A stretch of 64,000 nucleotides of DNA from Mercurialis annua (lineage: Eukaryota > Streptophyta > Magnoliopsida > Malpighiales > Euphorbiaceae). Position numbers and translations under genes: made by a program. Each line of letters opens with the position of its first letter. Position 1 is the stretch's first letter. The notes beneath the pieces are model-generated. The model was given only the letters and a program-made list of their open reading frames with translations, ran no database searches and was not told the DNA's origin. The stretch lies in the NCBI RefSeq assembly GCF_937616625.2, contig NC_065576.1:18440001-18504000 (forward strand), in the 5' to 3' direction. Of the stretch, positions 36,404-49,650 are shown piece after piece.

Positions 36404-39400
36404 TCTCCTTTTTAGCAATTTAAGCCAAACGTTTACAAACGTTACGAAACAAATCCAAGCGTTTCTCCTTTTTAGCGATTTAAGCCAAACATTTACAAAC
36501 GTTACGAAACAAATCCAAATGTTACACCTTTTTAGCGATTTAAGCCAAACGTATACAAAATGTTACGAAACAAATAGAAACTTTTTGCCTTTTTAGCAAT
36601 TTAAGCCAACCGTTTAAAAACAATACTAAAAAAATCCAAACGTTTCACCTTTTTAGCGATTTAAGCCAAACATTTACAAACGTTACGAAAAATATCCAAA
36701 CGTTTCACCTTTTTAGTGATATAAGTGAAACGTTTACAACTGTTGTGAAACAAATCCAAACGTTTCACCTTTTTAGCGATTTAAGACAAACATTTACAAA
36801 CGTTACGAAACAAAACCAAACGTTTAAAGAGTTACGAAACAAAACCAAACGTTTAAAACGTTACGAAACAAATCCAAACGTTTCTTATTATTTGCGATTT
36901 AAGCCAAACGTTTACAAACATTACGAAACAAAACCAAGTGTTTCACCATTTTAGCAATTTAAGCCAAACGTTTGCAAACTTTACGAAACAAATCCAAACG
37001 TTTCACCATTTTAGCGATTTAAGCCAAACGTTTACAAACGTTACGAAACAAATCCAAACGTTTCACCTTTTTAGCGATTTAACCCAAATATTTACAAACG
37101 TTACGAAAAATATCCAAACATTTCACCTTTTCAGCGATATAAGTGAAACGTTTAAAAATGTTACGAAACAAATCCAAACGTTTCACCTTTTTAGCGATTT
37201 AAGACAAACATTTACAAATGTTACGAAACAAAACCAAACATTTAAAACGTTACGCAACAAATCCAAACGTTTTTCATTTTTAGCGATTTAAGCCAAATGT
37301 TTAAAATATTACGAAACAAAACCAAGCGTTTCACCATTTTAGCAATTTAAGTCAAACGTTTGCAAATGTTACGGAACAAATCCAACTGTTTCACCTTTTT
37401 ATCAATTTAAGCCAAACGTTTACAAACGTTACGAAAAAAATCAAAGCATTTCACATTTTTAGCAATTTAAGTCAAGCATTTACAAACTTTACGAAACAAA
37501 TCCAAACGTTTCACCTTTTTAGGGATTTAAGCCAAACGTTTACAAACATATGAAACAAATCCAAACGTTTAACCTTTTGAGCTATTTAAGTGAAACGTTT
37601 ACAAAGGTTATGAAACAATTTCAAATTTTTCACCTTTTTTGCAATTTAAGCCAAACGTTTGCAAACGTTACGAAACAAATCCAAGTGTATCACCTTCGTA
37701 GCAATTTAAGCAAAACGTTTACAAACGTTACGAAACAAATCCAAGCGTTTCACCTTTTTAGCAATTTAAGCCAAAAGTTACAAAATCTTACGAAACAAAT
37801 CCAAGTGTTTCACCTTTTTAGCAATTTAAGCCAAACGTTTACAAATGTTACGAACAAATCCAAGCCTTTCTCCTTTTTAGCAATTTAATCCAAACGTTTA
37901 CAAACTTTTCGAAACAAATCCAAGCATTTCTCCTTTTTATCAATTTAAGCCAAACGTTTACAAACGTTACGAAACAAATCAAAGCGTTGCACCTTTTTAG
38001 CAAATTAGGCCAAGCGTTTACAAACGTTACGAAAACAAATCCAAACGTTTCACCTCTTTTGCAATTTAAGCCAAACGTTTACAAACGTTACGAAACAAAT
38101 CCAAGTGTATCACCTTCTTAGCAATTTAAACCAAACGTTTACAAACGTTACGAAACAATTCCAAGCGTTTCACCTTTTTAGCAATTTAAGCCAAAAGTTA
38201 CAAAATGTTACGAAACAAATCCAAGCGTTTCACCTTTTTAGCAATTTAAGCCAAACGTTTACAAACGTTACTAAACAAATCCAAGCCTTTCTCCTTTTTA
38301 GCAATTTAATCCAAACGTTTCGAAACAAATCCAAGCGTTTCTCCTTTTTAGCAATTTAAGCCAAACGTTTACAAACGTTACGAAACAAATCAAAGCGTTT
38401 AACCTTTTTAGCAAATTAGGCCAAGCATTTACAAACGTTACAAAAACAAATCCAAATGTTTCACCTTTTTAGCGATTTAAGCCAAAGGTTTACAAACGTT
38501 ACGAAACAAATCCAAATATTTCACATTTTTAGCGATTTTTATGTCAAACATTTACAAACGTTACGAAAAATATCCAAACGTTTCACTTTTTTAGCGATAT
38601 AAATGAAACGTTTACAAATGTTACGAAACAAATCCAAACATTTCACCTTTTTAGCGATTTAAGACAAACATTTTTAGACGTTACGAAACAAAACCAAACG
38701 TTTAAAACGTTATAAAACAAAACGAAACGTTTAAAACGTTACGAAACAAATCCAAACGTTTCTCATTTTTAGCGATTTAAGCCAAACGTTTTCAAACATT
38801 ACGAAATAAAACCAAGCGTTTCACAATTTTAGCAGTTTAAGCCAACTGTTTCCAAACGTTACGAAACAAATCCAAACGTTTCACCTTTTTAGCGATTTAT
38901 GCTAAACGTTTCACCTTTTTAGCGATTTAAGCCAAACATTTACAAATGTTACGAAAAATATCCAAACGTTTCACCTTTTTAGCGATATAAGTGAAACGAT
39001 TACAAATGTTACGAAACAAATCCAAATGTTTCACCTTTTTAGCGATTTAAGACAAACATTTACAAACGTTACGAAACAAAACCAAACGTTTAAAACGTTA
39101 CGAAACAAATCCAAACGTTTCACATTTTTAGCGATTTAAGCCAAACGTTTACTAACATTACAAAACAAAACCAAGCGTTTCACCATTTTAGCAATTTAAG
39201 CCAAACGTTTGCAAACGTTACGAAACAAATCCAAGCGTTTCACCTTTTTAGCAATTTAAGCTATACGTTTACAAACGTTACGAAACAAATCAAAGCGTTT
39301 CACCTTTTTACCAATTTAAGTCAAATGTTTACAAACTTTACAAAACAAATCCAAACATTTCGTCTTTTTAGCGATTTAAGCCAAACGTTTGCAAACGTAT

Positions 39401-41230
39401 GAAACGAATCCAAACGTTTAACCTTTTTAGCTATTTAAGTCAAACGTTTACAAAGGTTATGAAACAAATACAGTTTTTTTTACCTTTTTTGCAATTTAAG
39501 CCAAACGTTTACAAACGTTACGAAACAAATCCAAATATTTCACCATTTTAGCAATTCAAGCGAAACGTTTACAAACGTTACGAAATAAATCCAGCTGTTT
39601 CACAATTTTAGCTTTCACCTTTTTAGCAATTTTTTCCAAACGTTGACAAACGTTACGAAACAAATCCAAACGTTTCACCATTTTAGCAATTTAAGCCAAA
39701 CTTTACAAACGCTACCAAACAAATTCAAACTTTTCACCTTTTTAGCGATTTAAGCCAAACGTTTACAAACATTAAGAAATAAATCCAAACGTTTCACCTT
39801 TTTAGCGATTTAATCCAAACATTTACAAACGCTACGAAACAAAACCATACGTTTAAAACGATACGAATCAAATCCAAACGTTTCACTTTCTTAGTGATTT
39901 AAGCCAAACTTTAACAAACGTTACGAAACAAAACCAAATGTTTCACCTTTTTAGCAATTTAAGCCAAATGTTAACAAACGTTACGAAACAAATCCAAGCG
40001 TTACATCTTTTTAGTAATTTAAGCCAAACGTATACAAACGCTACGAAACAAATCCAAGCAGTTCACCTTTTTAGCAATTTAAGCCAAACGTTTACAAATG
40101 TTACGAAACAAATCCAAACGTTTTACCTTTTTAGCTATTTAAGCCAAACGTTTAGAAATGTTACGAAAAATCCAAGCGTTTCAACTTTTTAGCAATTTAA
40201 ACCAAACGTTTACAAACGTTACGAATTAAATCCAAGCGTTTTACCTTATTAGCAATTTAAGCCAAACGTCCACAAAACATACGAATCAAATCCAAGCGTT
40301 TCACCTTTTTAGAAGTTTAAGCCAAACGTTTACAAACGTTACGAAACAAAACCAAATGTTTCACCTTTTTAGCTATTTAAGCCAAACGTTTACAAACGTT
40401 ACGAAACAAATCCAAGCGTTTCATATTTTTAGCAATTTAAGCCAAACGTTCACAAACGTTAGAATCAAATCCAAGCGTTTCACCTTTTTAACAATTTAAG
40501 CCAAACGTTTACAAACGATACGAAACAAATCCAAGCGTTTCACCTTTTTAACAATTTAAGCAAAACGTTTACAAACGATACGAAACAAATCCAAGTGTTT
40601 CACCTTTTTAGCAATTTATGCCAAACGTTTACAAAGTTACGAAACAAATCCAAGCGTTTTACCATTTTAGCAATTTAAGCCAAACGTTTACAAACGTTAC
40701 GAAACAAATCCAAGCGTTTCACCTTTTTAGCATTTAAGCCAAACGTTTACAAACGTTACGAAAAAAATCAAAGCGTTTCACCTTTTTAGCAATTTACGTC
40801 AAATGTTTACAAACTTTACGAAACAAATCCAAATGTTTCACCTTTTTAGCGATTAAAGCCAAACGTTTACAAACATATGAAACAAATCCAAACTATTAAC
40901 CTTTTTAGCGATTTAAGTCAAACGTTTACGAAGGTTAAGAAACAAATATAATTTTTTCACCTTTTTTGCAGTTTAAGCCAAACGTTTACAAACATTACGA
41001 AACAAATCCAAGAGTTTCACCTTTTTAGCAATTTAAGCAAAACGTTTACAAACGTTACGAAACAAATTTAAACGTTTCATAATTTTAGCAATTTTAGCCA
41101 AACTTTTACAATCGTTGTGAAAGAAATCCAACCATTTCACCTTTTCAGCGATTTAGGCCAAACGTTTACAAACGTTACGAAACAAATCCAAACGTTTCAC
41201 CTTTTTAGCGATTTAAGCCAAACCTTTACA
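36404..41230 (+). repeat. Satellite subfamily II, old divergent duplications
   Basis: 60-bp monomers on the plus strand with recurring landmarks. The variant GATATAAGTGAAACG appears near 36720, 37138 and 38983 (as GATATAAATGAAACG near 38596), each followed by GATTTAAGACAAACATTT and usually a half-monomer insertion. The CTTTTTTGCAATTT/GCAGTTT variant after a poly-T stretch recurs near 37630, 39485 and 40965. These repeats are spaced 1.4-1.9 kb and clearly more diverged than the blocks on either side. I see no gene. Confidence 0.9.
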
Positions 41231-44200
41231 AACGCTACGAAACAAAACCAAGTGTTTCACCTTTTTAGCAATTTAAGCCAAACGTTTACAAACGATACGA
41301 ACAAATCCAAGAGTTTCACCTTTTTAGCAATTTAAGCCAAACGTTTACAAACGTTACGAAACAAATCCAAACGTTTCACCTTTTTAGCAATTTAAGCCAA
41401 TTGTTTACAAACGTTACGAAACAAAACCAAATGTTTTAAATTTTTTGCGATTTAAGCCAAACGTTTACAAACGTTACGAAACAAATCAAAACGTTTCACA
41501 TTTTTAGCGATTTTAGCCAAACGTTGACAAACGTTACGAAACAAATCTAAACGTTTCCCCATTTTAGCAATTTAAGCCAAACGTTTACAAACGTTACCAA
41601 ACAAATTCAAACTTTTCACCTTTTTAGCTATTTACGCCAAACGTTTACAAAATTACGAAACAAATCTAAACGTTTCACCTTTTTAGCGATTTAAGCCAAA
41701 CATTTACAAACGCTACGAAACAAAACCAAACGCTTAAAACGCTACGAAACAAATTCAAACGTTTCACTTTCTTAGCGATTTAAGCGAAACTTTAACAAAC
41801 GTTACGAAACAAAACCAAAAGTTTCACCTTTTTAGTAATTTAAGCCAAATGTTTTGAAACATTACGAAACAAATCTAAGCGTTTCACCTTTTTAGCAATT
41901 TTACCCAAACGTTTACAAACGTTACGAAACAAATCCAAGTGTTTCATCTTTTTAGCAATTTAAGCCAAAAGTTTACAAACGTTACGAAACAAATCCAAAC
42001 GTTTCACTTTTCTAGCTATTTAAGCCAAACGTTTACAAACGTTACGAAAAAAATCCAAACGTTTCACCTTTTTAGCATTTTAAGCCATACGTTTACAAAG
42101 CTAATAAAACAAATCTAAATGTTTCACCTTTTTAGCAATTTAAGCCAAACGTTTACAAACGTTACGAAACAAATCCAGGCGTTTCACCTTTTTAGTAATT
42201 TAAGCCAAACATTTACAAACATTACGAAAAAAATCCAAATGTTTCACCTTTTTAGCGATTTAAGGCAAATGTATACAAAATGTTACAAAACAAATCCAAA
42301 CGTTTCGCATTTTTAGCAATTTAAGCCAATTGTTTACAAATCTTACGAAACAAAACCAAACGTTTAAAACGTTATGAAAAAAATCCAAATGTTTCAAATT
42401 TTTTGCGATTTAAGCCAAACCTTTACAAACGTTACGAAACAAATGCCAACGTTTCCCCTTTTTAGCGATTTTAGCCAAACGTTGACAAACGTTACGAAAC
42501 AAATCCAAACATTTCCCATTTTAACAATATATACCAAACGTTTACAAACGTTACCAAACAAATTCAAACTTTTCACATTTTCGGTGACTTAAGCCAAATG
42601 TTTACAAACATTACGAAACAAATCCAAACGTTTGACCTTTTTATCAACTTAAGCCAAACCTTTACAAACGTTACGAAACAAAACCAGGCGTTTCACCTTT
42701 TTAGCAATTTAAGCCAAACGTTTACAAACCATACGAAACAAATCCAGGCTTTCACCTTTTTAGCAATATAAGCCAAACGTTTACAAACGTTATAAACAAA
42801 TCCAAATGTTTCACCTTTTTAGCTATTTAAGCCAAACGTTTACAAACGTTACAAAAAAATCAAAGCGTTTCACCTTTTTAGCAATTTAAGTCAAACGTGT
42901 ACAAACGTTACGAAACAAATCCAAGCGTTTCAACTTTTTAGCAATTTAAACCAAACGTTTACAAACGTTATGAAACAAATCCAAGTGTTTCACCTTTTTA
43001 GCAATTTAAGCCAAACCTTTACAAACGTTACGAAACAAAACCAAGCGTTTCACCTTTTTAGCAATTTAAGCCAAACGTTTACAAACGATACGAACAAATC
43101 CAAGAGTTTCACCTTTTTAGCAATTTAAGCCAAACGTTTACAAACGTTACGAAACAAATCCAAACGTTTTACCTTTTTAGCTATTTAAGCCAAATGTTTA
43201 CAAACGTTATGAAAAAAATCAAATCGTTTTACCTTTTTAGAAATTTAAGACAAACGATTACAAACTTTACGAAAAAAAATCCAAATGTTTCAACTTTTTG
43301 GCGATTTAAGCCAAATGTATACAAAATGTTACGAAACAAATCCAAACGTTTCGCCTTTTTAGCAATTTAAGACAATTGTTTACAAACGTTACGAAACAAA
43401 ACTAAACGTTTTAAATTTTTTGCGATTTAAGCCAAACCTTTACAAAAGTTACGAAACATATCCAAACGTTTCACATTTTTAGCGATTTTAGCCAAACGTT
43501 GACAAACGTTACGAAACAAATCCAAACATTTCCCCATTTTAGCAATTTAAGCCAAACGTTTACAAACGTTATTAAAGAAATTCAAACTTTTCACCTTTTT
43601 AGCTATTTAAGCCAAACGTTTACAAAATTACGAAACAAATCCAAACGTTTCCCCTTTTTAGCGATTTAAGCCAAACATTTACAAACGCTACGAAACAAAA
43701 CCAAACGCTTAAAACGCTACGAAACAAATTCAAACGTTTCACTTTCTTAGCGATTTAAGCCAAACTTTAACAAACGTTACGAAACAAAACCAAACGTTTC
43801 ACCTTTTTAGTAATTAAGCCAAATGTTTAGAAACATTACGAAACAAATCCAAGCGTTTCACCTTTTTAGCAATTTTACCCAAACGTTTACAAACGTTACG
43901 AAACAAATCCAAGCGTTTCACCTTTTAAGCAATTTAAGCCAAAAGTTTACAAACGTTACGAAACAAATCCAAACGTTTCACCTTTCTAGCTATTTAAGCC
44001 AAACGTTTACAAACGTTAGGAAAAAAATCCAAAAGTTTTTCCCTTTTTAGCATTTTAAGCCATACGTTTACAAACGCTATGAATAAATTCAAACGTTTCA
44101 CCTGTTTCGCATTTGAAGCCATACGTTAATAAAGGCTATAAAACAAATCCAAATGTTTCACCTTTTTAGCAATTTAAGCCAAACGTTTACAAACGTTACG

Positions 44201-44471
44201 AAACAAATCCAGGCGTTTCACCTTTTTAGCAATTTAAGCCAAACATTTACAAACGTTACGAAACAAATCCAAATGTTTCACCTTTTCAGCGATTTAAGCC
44301 AAACGTATTCAAAATGTTACGAAACAAATCCAAACGTTTCGCCTTTTTAGCAATTTAAGCCAATTGTTTACAAACGTTACGAAACAAAACAAAACGTTTA
44401 AAACGTTACGAAACAAATCCAAATGTTTCAAATTTTGTGCGATTTAAGCCAAACCTTTACAAACGTTACGA
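41231..44471 (+). repeat. 3352-bp higher-order unit, copy a (edges approximate)
   Basis: The order of variant monomers matches 44472-47830. Landmarks are TTTTTTGCGATTTAAGCC following a T/A run at about 41437, 42395, 43412 and 44430, and the GATACGAACAAATCC monomer, one base short, at 41291 and 43087. Spacing between the same landmarks in the two copies is 3352-3354 bp over most of the length. The first part is offset by 3234 bp instead, so about 118 bp was gained or lost there. Confidence 0.8.
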
Positions 44472-47400
44472 AACAAAACCAAGTGTTTCACCTTTTTAGC
44501 AATTTAAGCCAAACGTTTACAAACGATACGAACAAATCCAAGAGTTTCACCTTTTTAGCTATTTAAGCCAAATGTTTACAAACGTTATGAAAAAAATCAA
44601 ATCGTTTCACCTTTTTAGCAATTTAAGACAAACGTTTACAAACTTTACGAAAAAAATTCAAATGTTTCAACTTTTTGGCGAGTTAAGCCAAATGTAAACA
44701 AAATGTTACGAAACAAATCCAAACGTTTCGCCTTTTTAGCAATTTAAGACAATTGTTTACAAACGTTACGAAACAAAACCAAACGTTTTAAATATTTTGC
44801 GATTTAAGCCAAACGTTTACAAACGTTACGAAACAAATCCTAACGTTTCACATTTTTAGCGATTTTAGCCAAACGTTGACAAACGTTACGAAACAAATCC
44901 AAACGTTTCCCCATTTTAGCAATTTAAGCCAAACGTTTACAAACGTTATTAAACAAATTCAAACTTTTCACCTTTTTAGCTATTTAAGCCAAACGTTTAC
45001 AAAATTACGAAACAAATCCAAACGTTTCCCCTTTTTAGCGATTTAAGCCAAACATTTACAAACGCTACGAAACAAAACCAAACGCTTAAAACGCTACGAA
45101 ACAAATTCAAACGTTTCACTTTCTTAGCGATTTAAGCGAAACTTTAACAAACGTTACGAAACAAAACCAAGCGTTTCACCTTTTTAGTAATTTAAGCCAA
45201 ATGTTTAGAAACATTACGAAACAAATCTAAGTGTTTCACCTTTTTAGCAATTTTACCCAAACGTTTACAAACGTTACGAAACAAATCCAAGTGTTTCACC
45301 TTTTTAGCAATTTAAGCCAAAAGTTTACAAACGTTACGAAACAAATCCAAACGTTTCACCTTTCTAGCTATTTAAGCCAAACGTTTACAAACGTTACGAA
45401 AAAAATCCAAACGTTTCACCTTTTTATCATTTTAAGCCATATGTTTACAAAGCTAATAAAACAAATCTAAATGTTTCACCTTTTTAGCAATTTAAGCCAA
45501 ACGTTTACAAACGTTACGAAACAAATCCAGGCGTTTCACCTTTTTAGTAATTTAAGCCAAACATTTACAAACATTACGAAAAAAATCCAAATGTTTCACC
45601 TTTTTAGCGATTTAAGCCAAATGTATACAAAATGTTACAAAACAAATCCAAACGTTTCGCCTTTTTAGCAATTTAAGCCAATTGTTTACAAATCTTACGA
45701 AACAAAACCAAACGTTTAAAACGTTATGAAAAAAATCCAAATGTTTCAAATTTTTTGCGATTTAAGCCAAACCTTTACAAACGTTACGAAACAAATGCCA
45801 ACGTTTCACCTTTTTAGCGATTTGAGCCAAACGTTGACAAACGTTAAGAAACAAATCCAAACGTTTCCCATTTTAGCAATATATACCAAACGTTTACAAA
45901 CGTTACCAAACAAATTCAAACTTTTCACATTTTCGTTGACTTAAGCCAAATGTTTACAAACATTACGAAACAAATCCAAATGTTTCACCTTTTTATCAAC
46001 TTAAGCCAAACCTTTACAAACGTTACGAAACAAAACCAGGCGTTTCACCTTTTTAGCAATTTAAGCCAAACGTTTACAAACCATACGAAACAAATCCAGG
46101 CTTTCACCTTTTTAGCAATATAAGCCAAACGTTTACAAACGTTATAAAACAAATCCAAATGTTTCACCTTTTTAGCTATTTAAGCCAAACGTTTACAAAC
46201 GTTACGAAAAAAATCAAAGCGTTTCACCTTTTTAGCAATTTAAGTCAAACGTGTACAAACGTTACGAAACAAATCCAAGCGTTTCAACTTTTTAGCAATT
46301 TAAGCCAAACATTTACAAACGTTATGAAACAAATCCAAGTGTTTCACCTTTTTAGCAATTTAAGCCAAACCTTTACAAACGTTACGAAACAAAACCAAGC
46401 GTTTCACCTTTTTAGCAATTTAAGCCAAACGTTTACAAACGATACGAACAAATCCAAGAGTTTCACCTTTTTGGCAATTTAAGCCAAACGTTTACAAACG
46501 TTACGAAACAAATCCAAACGTTTTACCTTTTTAGCTATTTAAGCCAAATGTTTACAAACGTTATGAAAAAAATCAAATCGTTTCACCTTTTTAGCAATTT
46601 AAGACAAACGTTTACAAACTTTACGAAAAAAATCCAAATGTTTCAACTTTTTGGCGATTTAAGCTAAATGTATACAAAATGTTAAGAAACAAATCCAAAC
46701 GTTTCGCCTTTTTAGCAATTTAAGACAATTGTTTACAAACGTTACGAAACAAAACCAAACGTTTTAAATTTTTTGCGATTTAAGCCAAACGTTTACAAAC
46801 GTTACGAAACAAATCCAAACGTTTCACATTTTTAGCGATTTTAGCCAAACGTTGACAAACGTTACGAAACAAATCCAAACGTTTCCCCATTTTAGCAATT
46901 TAAGTCAAACGTTTACAAACGTTATTAAAGAAATTCAAACTTTTCACCTTTTTAGCTATTTAAGCCAAACGTTTACAAAATTACGAAACAAATCCAAAAG
47001 TTTCCCCTTTTTAGCGATTTAAGCCAAACATTTACAAACGCTACGAAACAAAACCAAACGCTTAAAACGCTACGAAACAAATTCAAAAGTTTCACTTTCT
47101 TAGCGATTTAGACCAAACTTTAACAAACGTTACGAAACAAAACCAAGCGTTTCACCTTTTTAGTAATTTAAGCCAAATGTTTAGAAACATTACGAAACAA
47201 ATCCAAGCGTTTCACCTTTTTAGCAATTTTACCCAAACGTTTACAAACATTACGAAACAAATCCAAGCGTTTCACCTTTTTAGCAATTTAAGCTAAAAGT
47301 TTACAAACGTTACGAAACAAATCCAAACGTTTCACCTTTCTAGCTATTTAAGCCAAACGTTTACAAACGTTAGGAAAAAAATCCAAAAGTTTTTCCCTTT

Positions 47401-47830
47401 TTAGCATTTTAAGCCATACGTTTACAAACGCTATGAATAAATTCAAACGTTTCACCTGTTTCGCATTTGAAGCCATACGTTAATAAAGGCTATAAAACAA
47501 ATCCAAATGTTTCACCTTTTTAGCAATTTAAGCCAAACGTTTACAAACGTTACGAAACAAATCCAGGCGTTTCACCTTTTTAGCAATTTAAGCCAAACAT
47601 TTACAAATGTTACGAAACAAATCCAAATGTTTCACCTATTCAACGATTTAAGCCAAACATATTCAAAATGTTACGAAACAAATCCAAACGTTTCGCCTTT
47701 TTAGCAATTTAAGCCAATTGTTTACAAACGTTACGAAACAAAACAAAACGTTTAAAACATTACGAAACAAATCCAAATGTTTCAAATTTTGTGCGATTTA
47801 AGCCAAACCTTTACAAACGTTACGAAACAA
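44472..47830 (+). repeat. 3352-bp higher-order unit, copy b (edges approximate)
   Basis: Partner of copy a. The distinctive monomers GCATTTTAAGCCATACG, then CACCTGTTTCGCATTTGAAG, at 47402-47480 match 44048-44126 with no difference that I could see. Its last 190 bp are also the first part of the 2.0-kb unit that follows, so the two higher-order families are joined through shared sequence. Confidence 0.8.
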
Positions 47831-49650
47831 AACCAAGCGTTTCACGTTTTTAGCAATTTAAGCCAAACGTTTACAAACGATAGGAAACAAATCCAAGCGT
47901 TTCACCTTTTTACCAATTTAAGCCAAACGTCTACAAACGTTACGAAACAAATCCAAACGTTTAACCTTTTTAACTATTTAAGCCAAACGTGTACAAACGT
48001 TACGAAAAAAATCAAAGCGTTTCACCTTTTTAGCAATTTAAGTCAAACGTTTACAAACTTTACGAAACAAATCCAAACGTTTCCCCTTTTTAGCGATTTA
48101 AGCCAAACGTTTACAAACGTATGAAACAAATCCAAACGTTTATCCTTTTTAGCTATTTAAGTCAAACGTTTACAAAGTTTATGAAACAAATACAAATTTT
48201 TCACCTTTTTGCAATTTAAGCCGAACATTTACAAACATTACGAAACAAATCCAAGCGTTTCACCTTTTTAGCAATTTAAGCCAAACGTTTAAAAACGTTA
48301 CGAAACAAATCCAAGCGTTTCACAATTTTAGCAATTTAAGCCAAACTTTTACAAACGTTACGAAACAAATCCAACCATTTCACCTTTTTAGCGATTTAGG
48401 CCAAACGTTTACAAACGTTACGAAACAAATCCAAATGTTTCACCTTTTTAGCGATTTTAGCCAAACGTTGACAAACGTTACGAAATAAATCCAAACGTTT
48501 CCCCATTTTAGCAATTTAAGCCAAACGTTGCCAAACAAATTCAAACTTTTCACCTTTTTAGCGATTTAAGGCAAACGTTTAGAAACATTACGAAACAAAT
48601 CCAAACGTTTCACCTTTTTAGCGATTTAAGCCAAACATTTACAAACGCTACGAAACAAAACCAAACGTTTAAAACGTTACAAAACAAATTCAAACGTTTC
48701 ACTTTCTTAGCGAATTAAGCCAAACTTTAATAAACGTTACGAAACAAAACCAAGCGTTTAAGCTTTTTAGCAATTTAAGCCAAACGTTTAGAAACATTAC
48801 GAAACAAATCCAAGCGTTTCACCTTTTTAGCAATTTAAGCCAAACGTTTACAAACGTTACGAAACAAATCCAAGTGTTTCACCTTTTTAGCAATTTAAGC
48901 CGAAAGTTTACAAACATTACGAAACAAATCCAAATGTTTCACCTTTTTAGCTATTTAAGCCAAACGTTTACAAACGTTACGAAAAAAATCCAAACGTTTC
49001 ACTTTTTTAGCATTATAAGCCATACGTTTACAAAGGATATAAATCAAATCCAAGTGTTTCACCTTTTTAGCAATTTAAGCCAAACGTTACGAAACAAATC
49101 CAAGCGTTTCACCTTTTTAGCAATTTAAGAGAAACGTTTGCAAACGTTACAAAACAAATCCAAATGCTTCACCTTTTTAGCAATTTAAGCCAAACGTTTA
49201 CAAACGTGACGAAACAAATCCAAACGTTTCACCTTTTTAGCAATTTAAGCCAAACGTTCCGAAACAAATCAAACTGTTTCACCTTTTTAGTAATTTAAGC
49301 CAAACGTTTACAATCCTTACGAAACAAATCCAAGCGTTTCACCTTTTTAACAATATAAGCCAAACTTTTACAACCGTTACGAAACAAATCCAAACGTTTC
49401 ACCTTTTTAGCGATATAAGCCGAACGTTTACAAACGTTACGAAACAAAGCTAAACATTTCACCTTTTTAGTAATTTAAGCCAAACATTTACAAACGTTAT
49501 GAAATAAATCAAAACGTTTCCCCATTTTAGAAATTTAAGCCAAATATTTAAAACATTTCGAAACAAATCCAAATGTTTCACCTTTTTAGAGATTTATGCC
49601 AAACTTTTACAAACGCTACGATACAAATCCAAACGTTTCACCTTTTTCGC
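47645..49650 (+). repeat. 2.0-kb higher-order unit, copy 1 (2006 bp)
   Basis: Copies are counted from the GATTTAAGCCAAAC...ATTCAAAATG landmark. Inside are a CAAATTTTGTGCG monomer, a shortened CCAAACGTTGCCAAAC unit and a GCATTATAAGCCATACG unit, in the same order in all six copies. This copy has private changes, such as GTTTACAAACATTACG near 48908, and shares AAATGCTTCACC (49162) only with copy 6. Confidence 0.9.

Noticed and set aside
42394..42576. Minus-strand frame of 60 codons (VWICFVTFVNVWLKSLK type)
   Set aside because: It is the antisense translation of satellite monomers.
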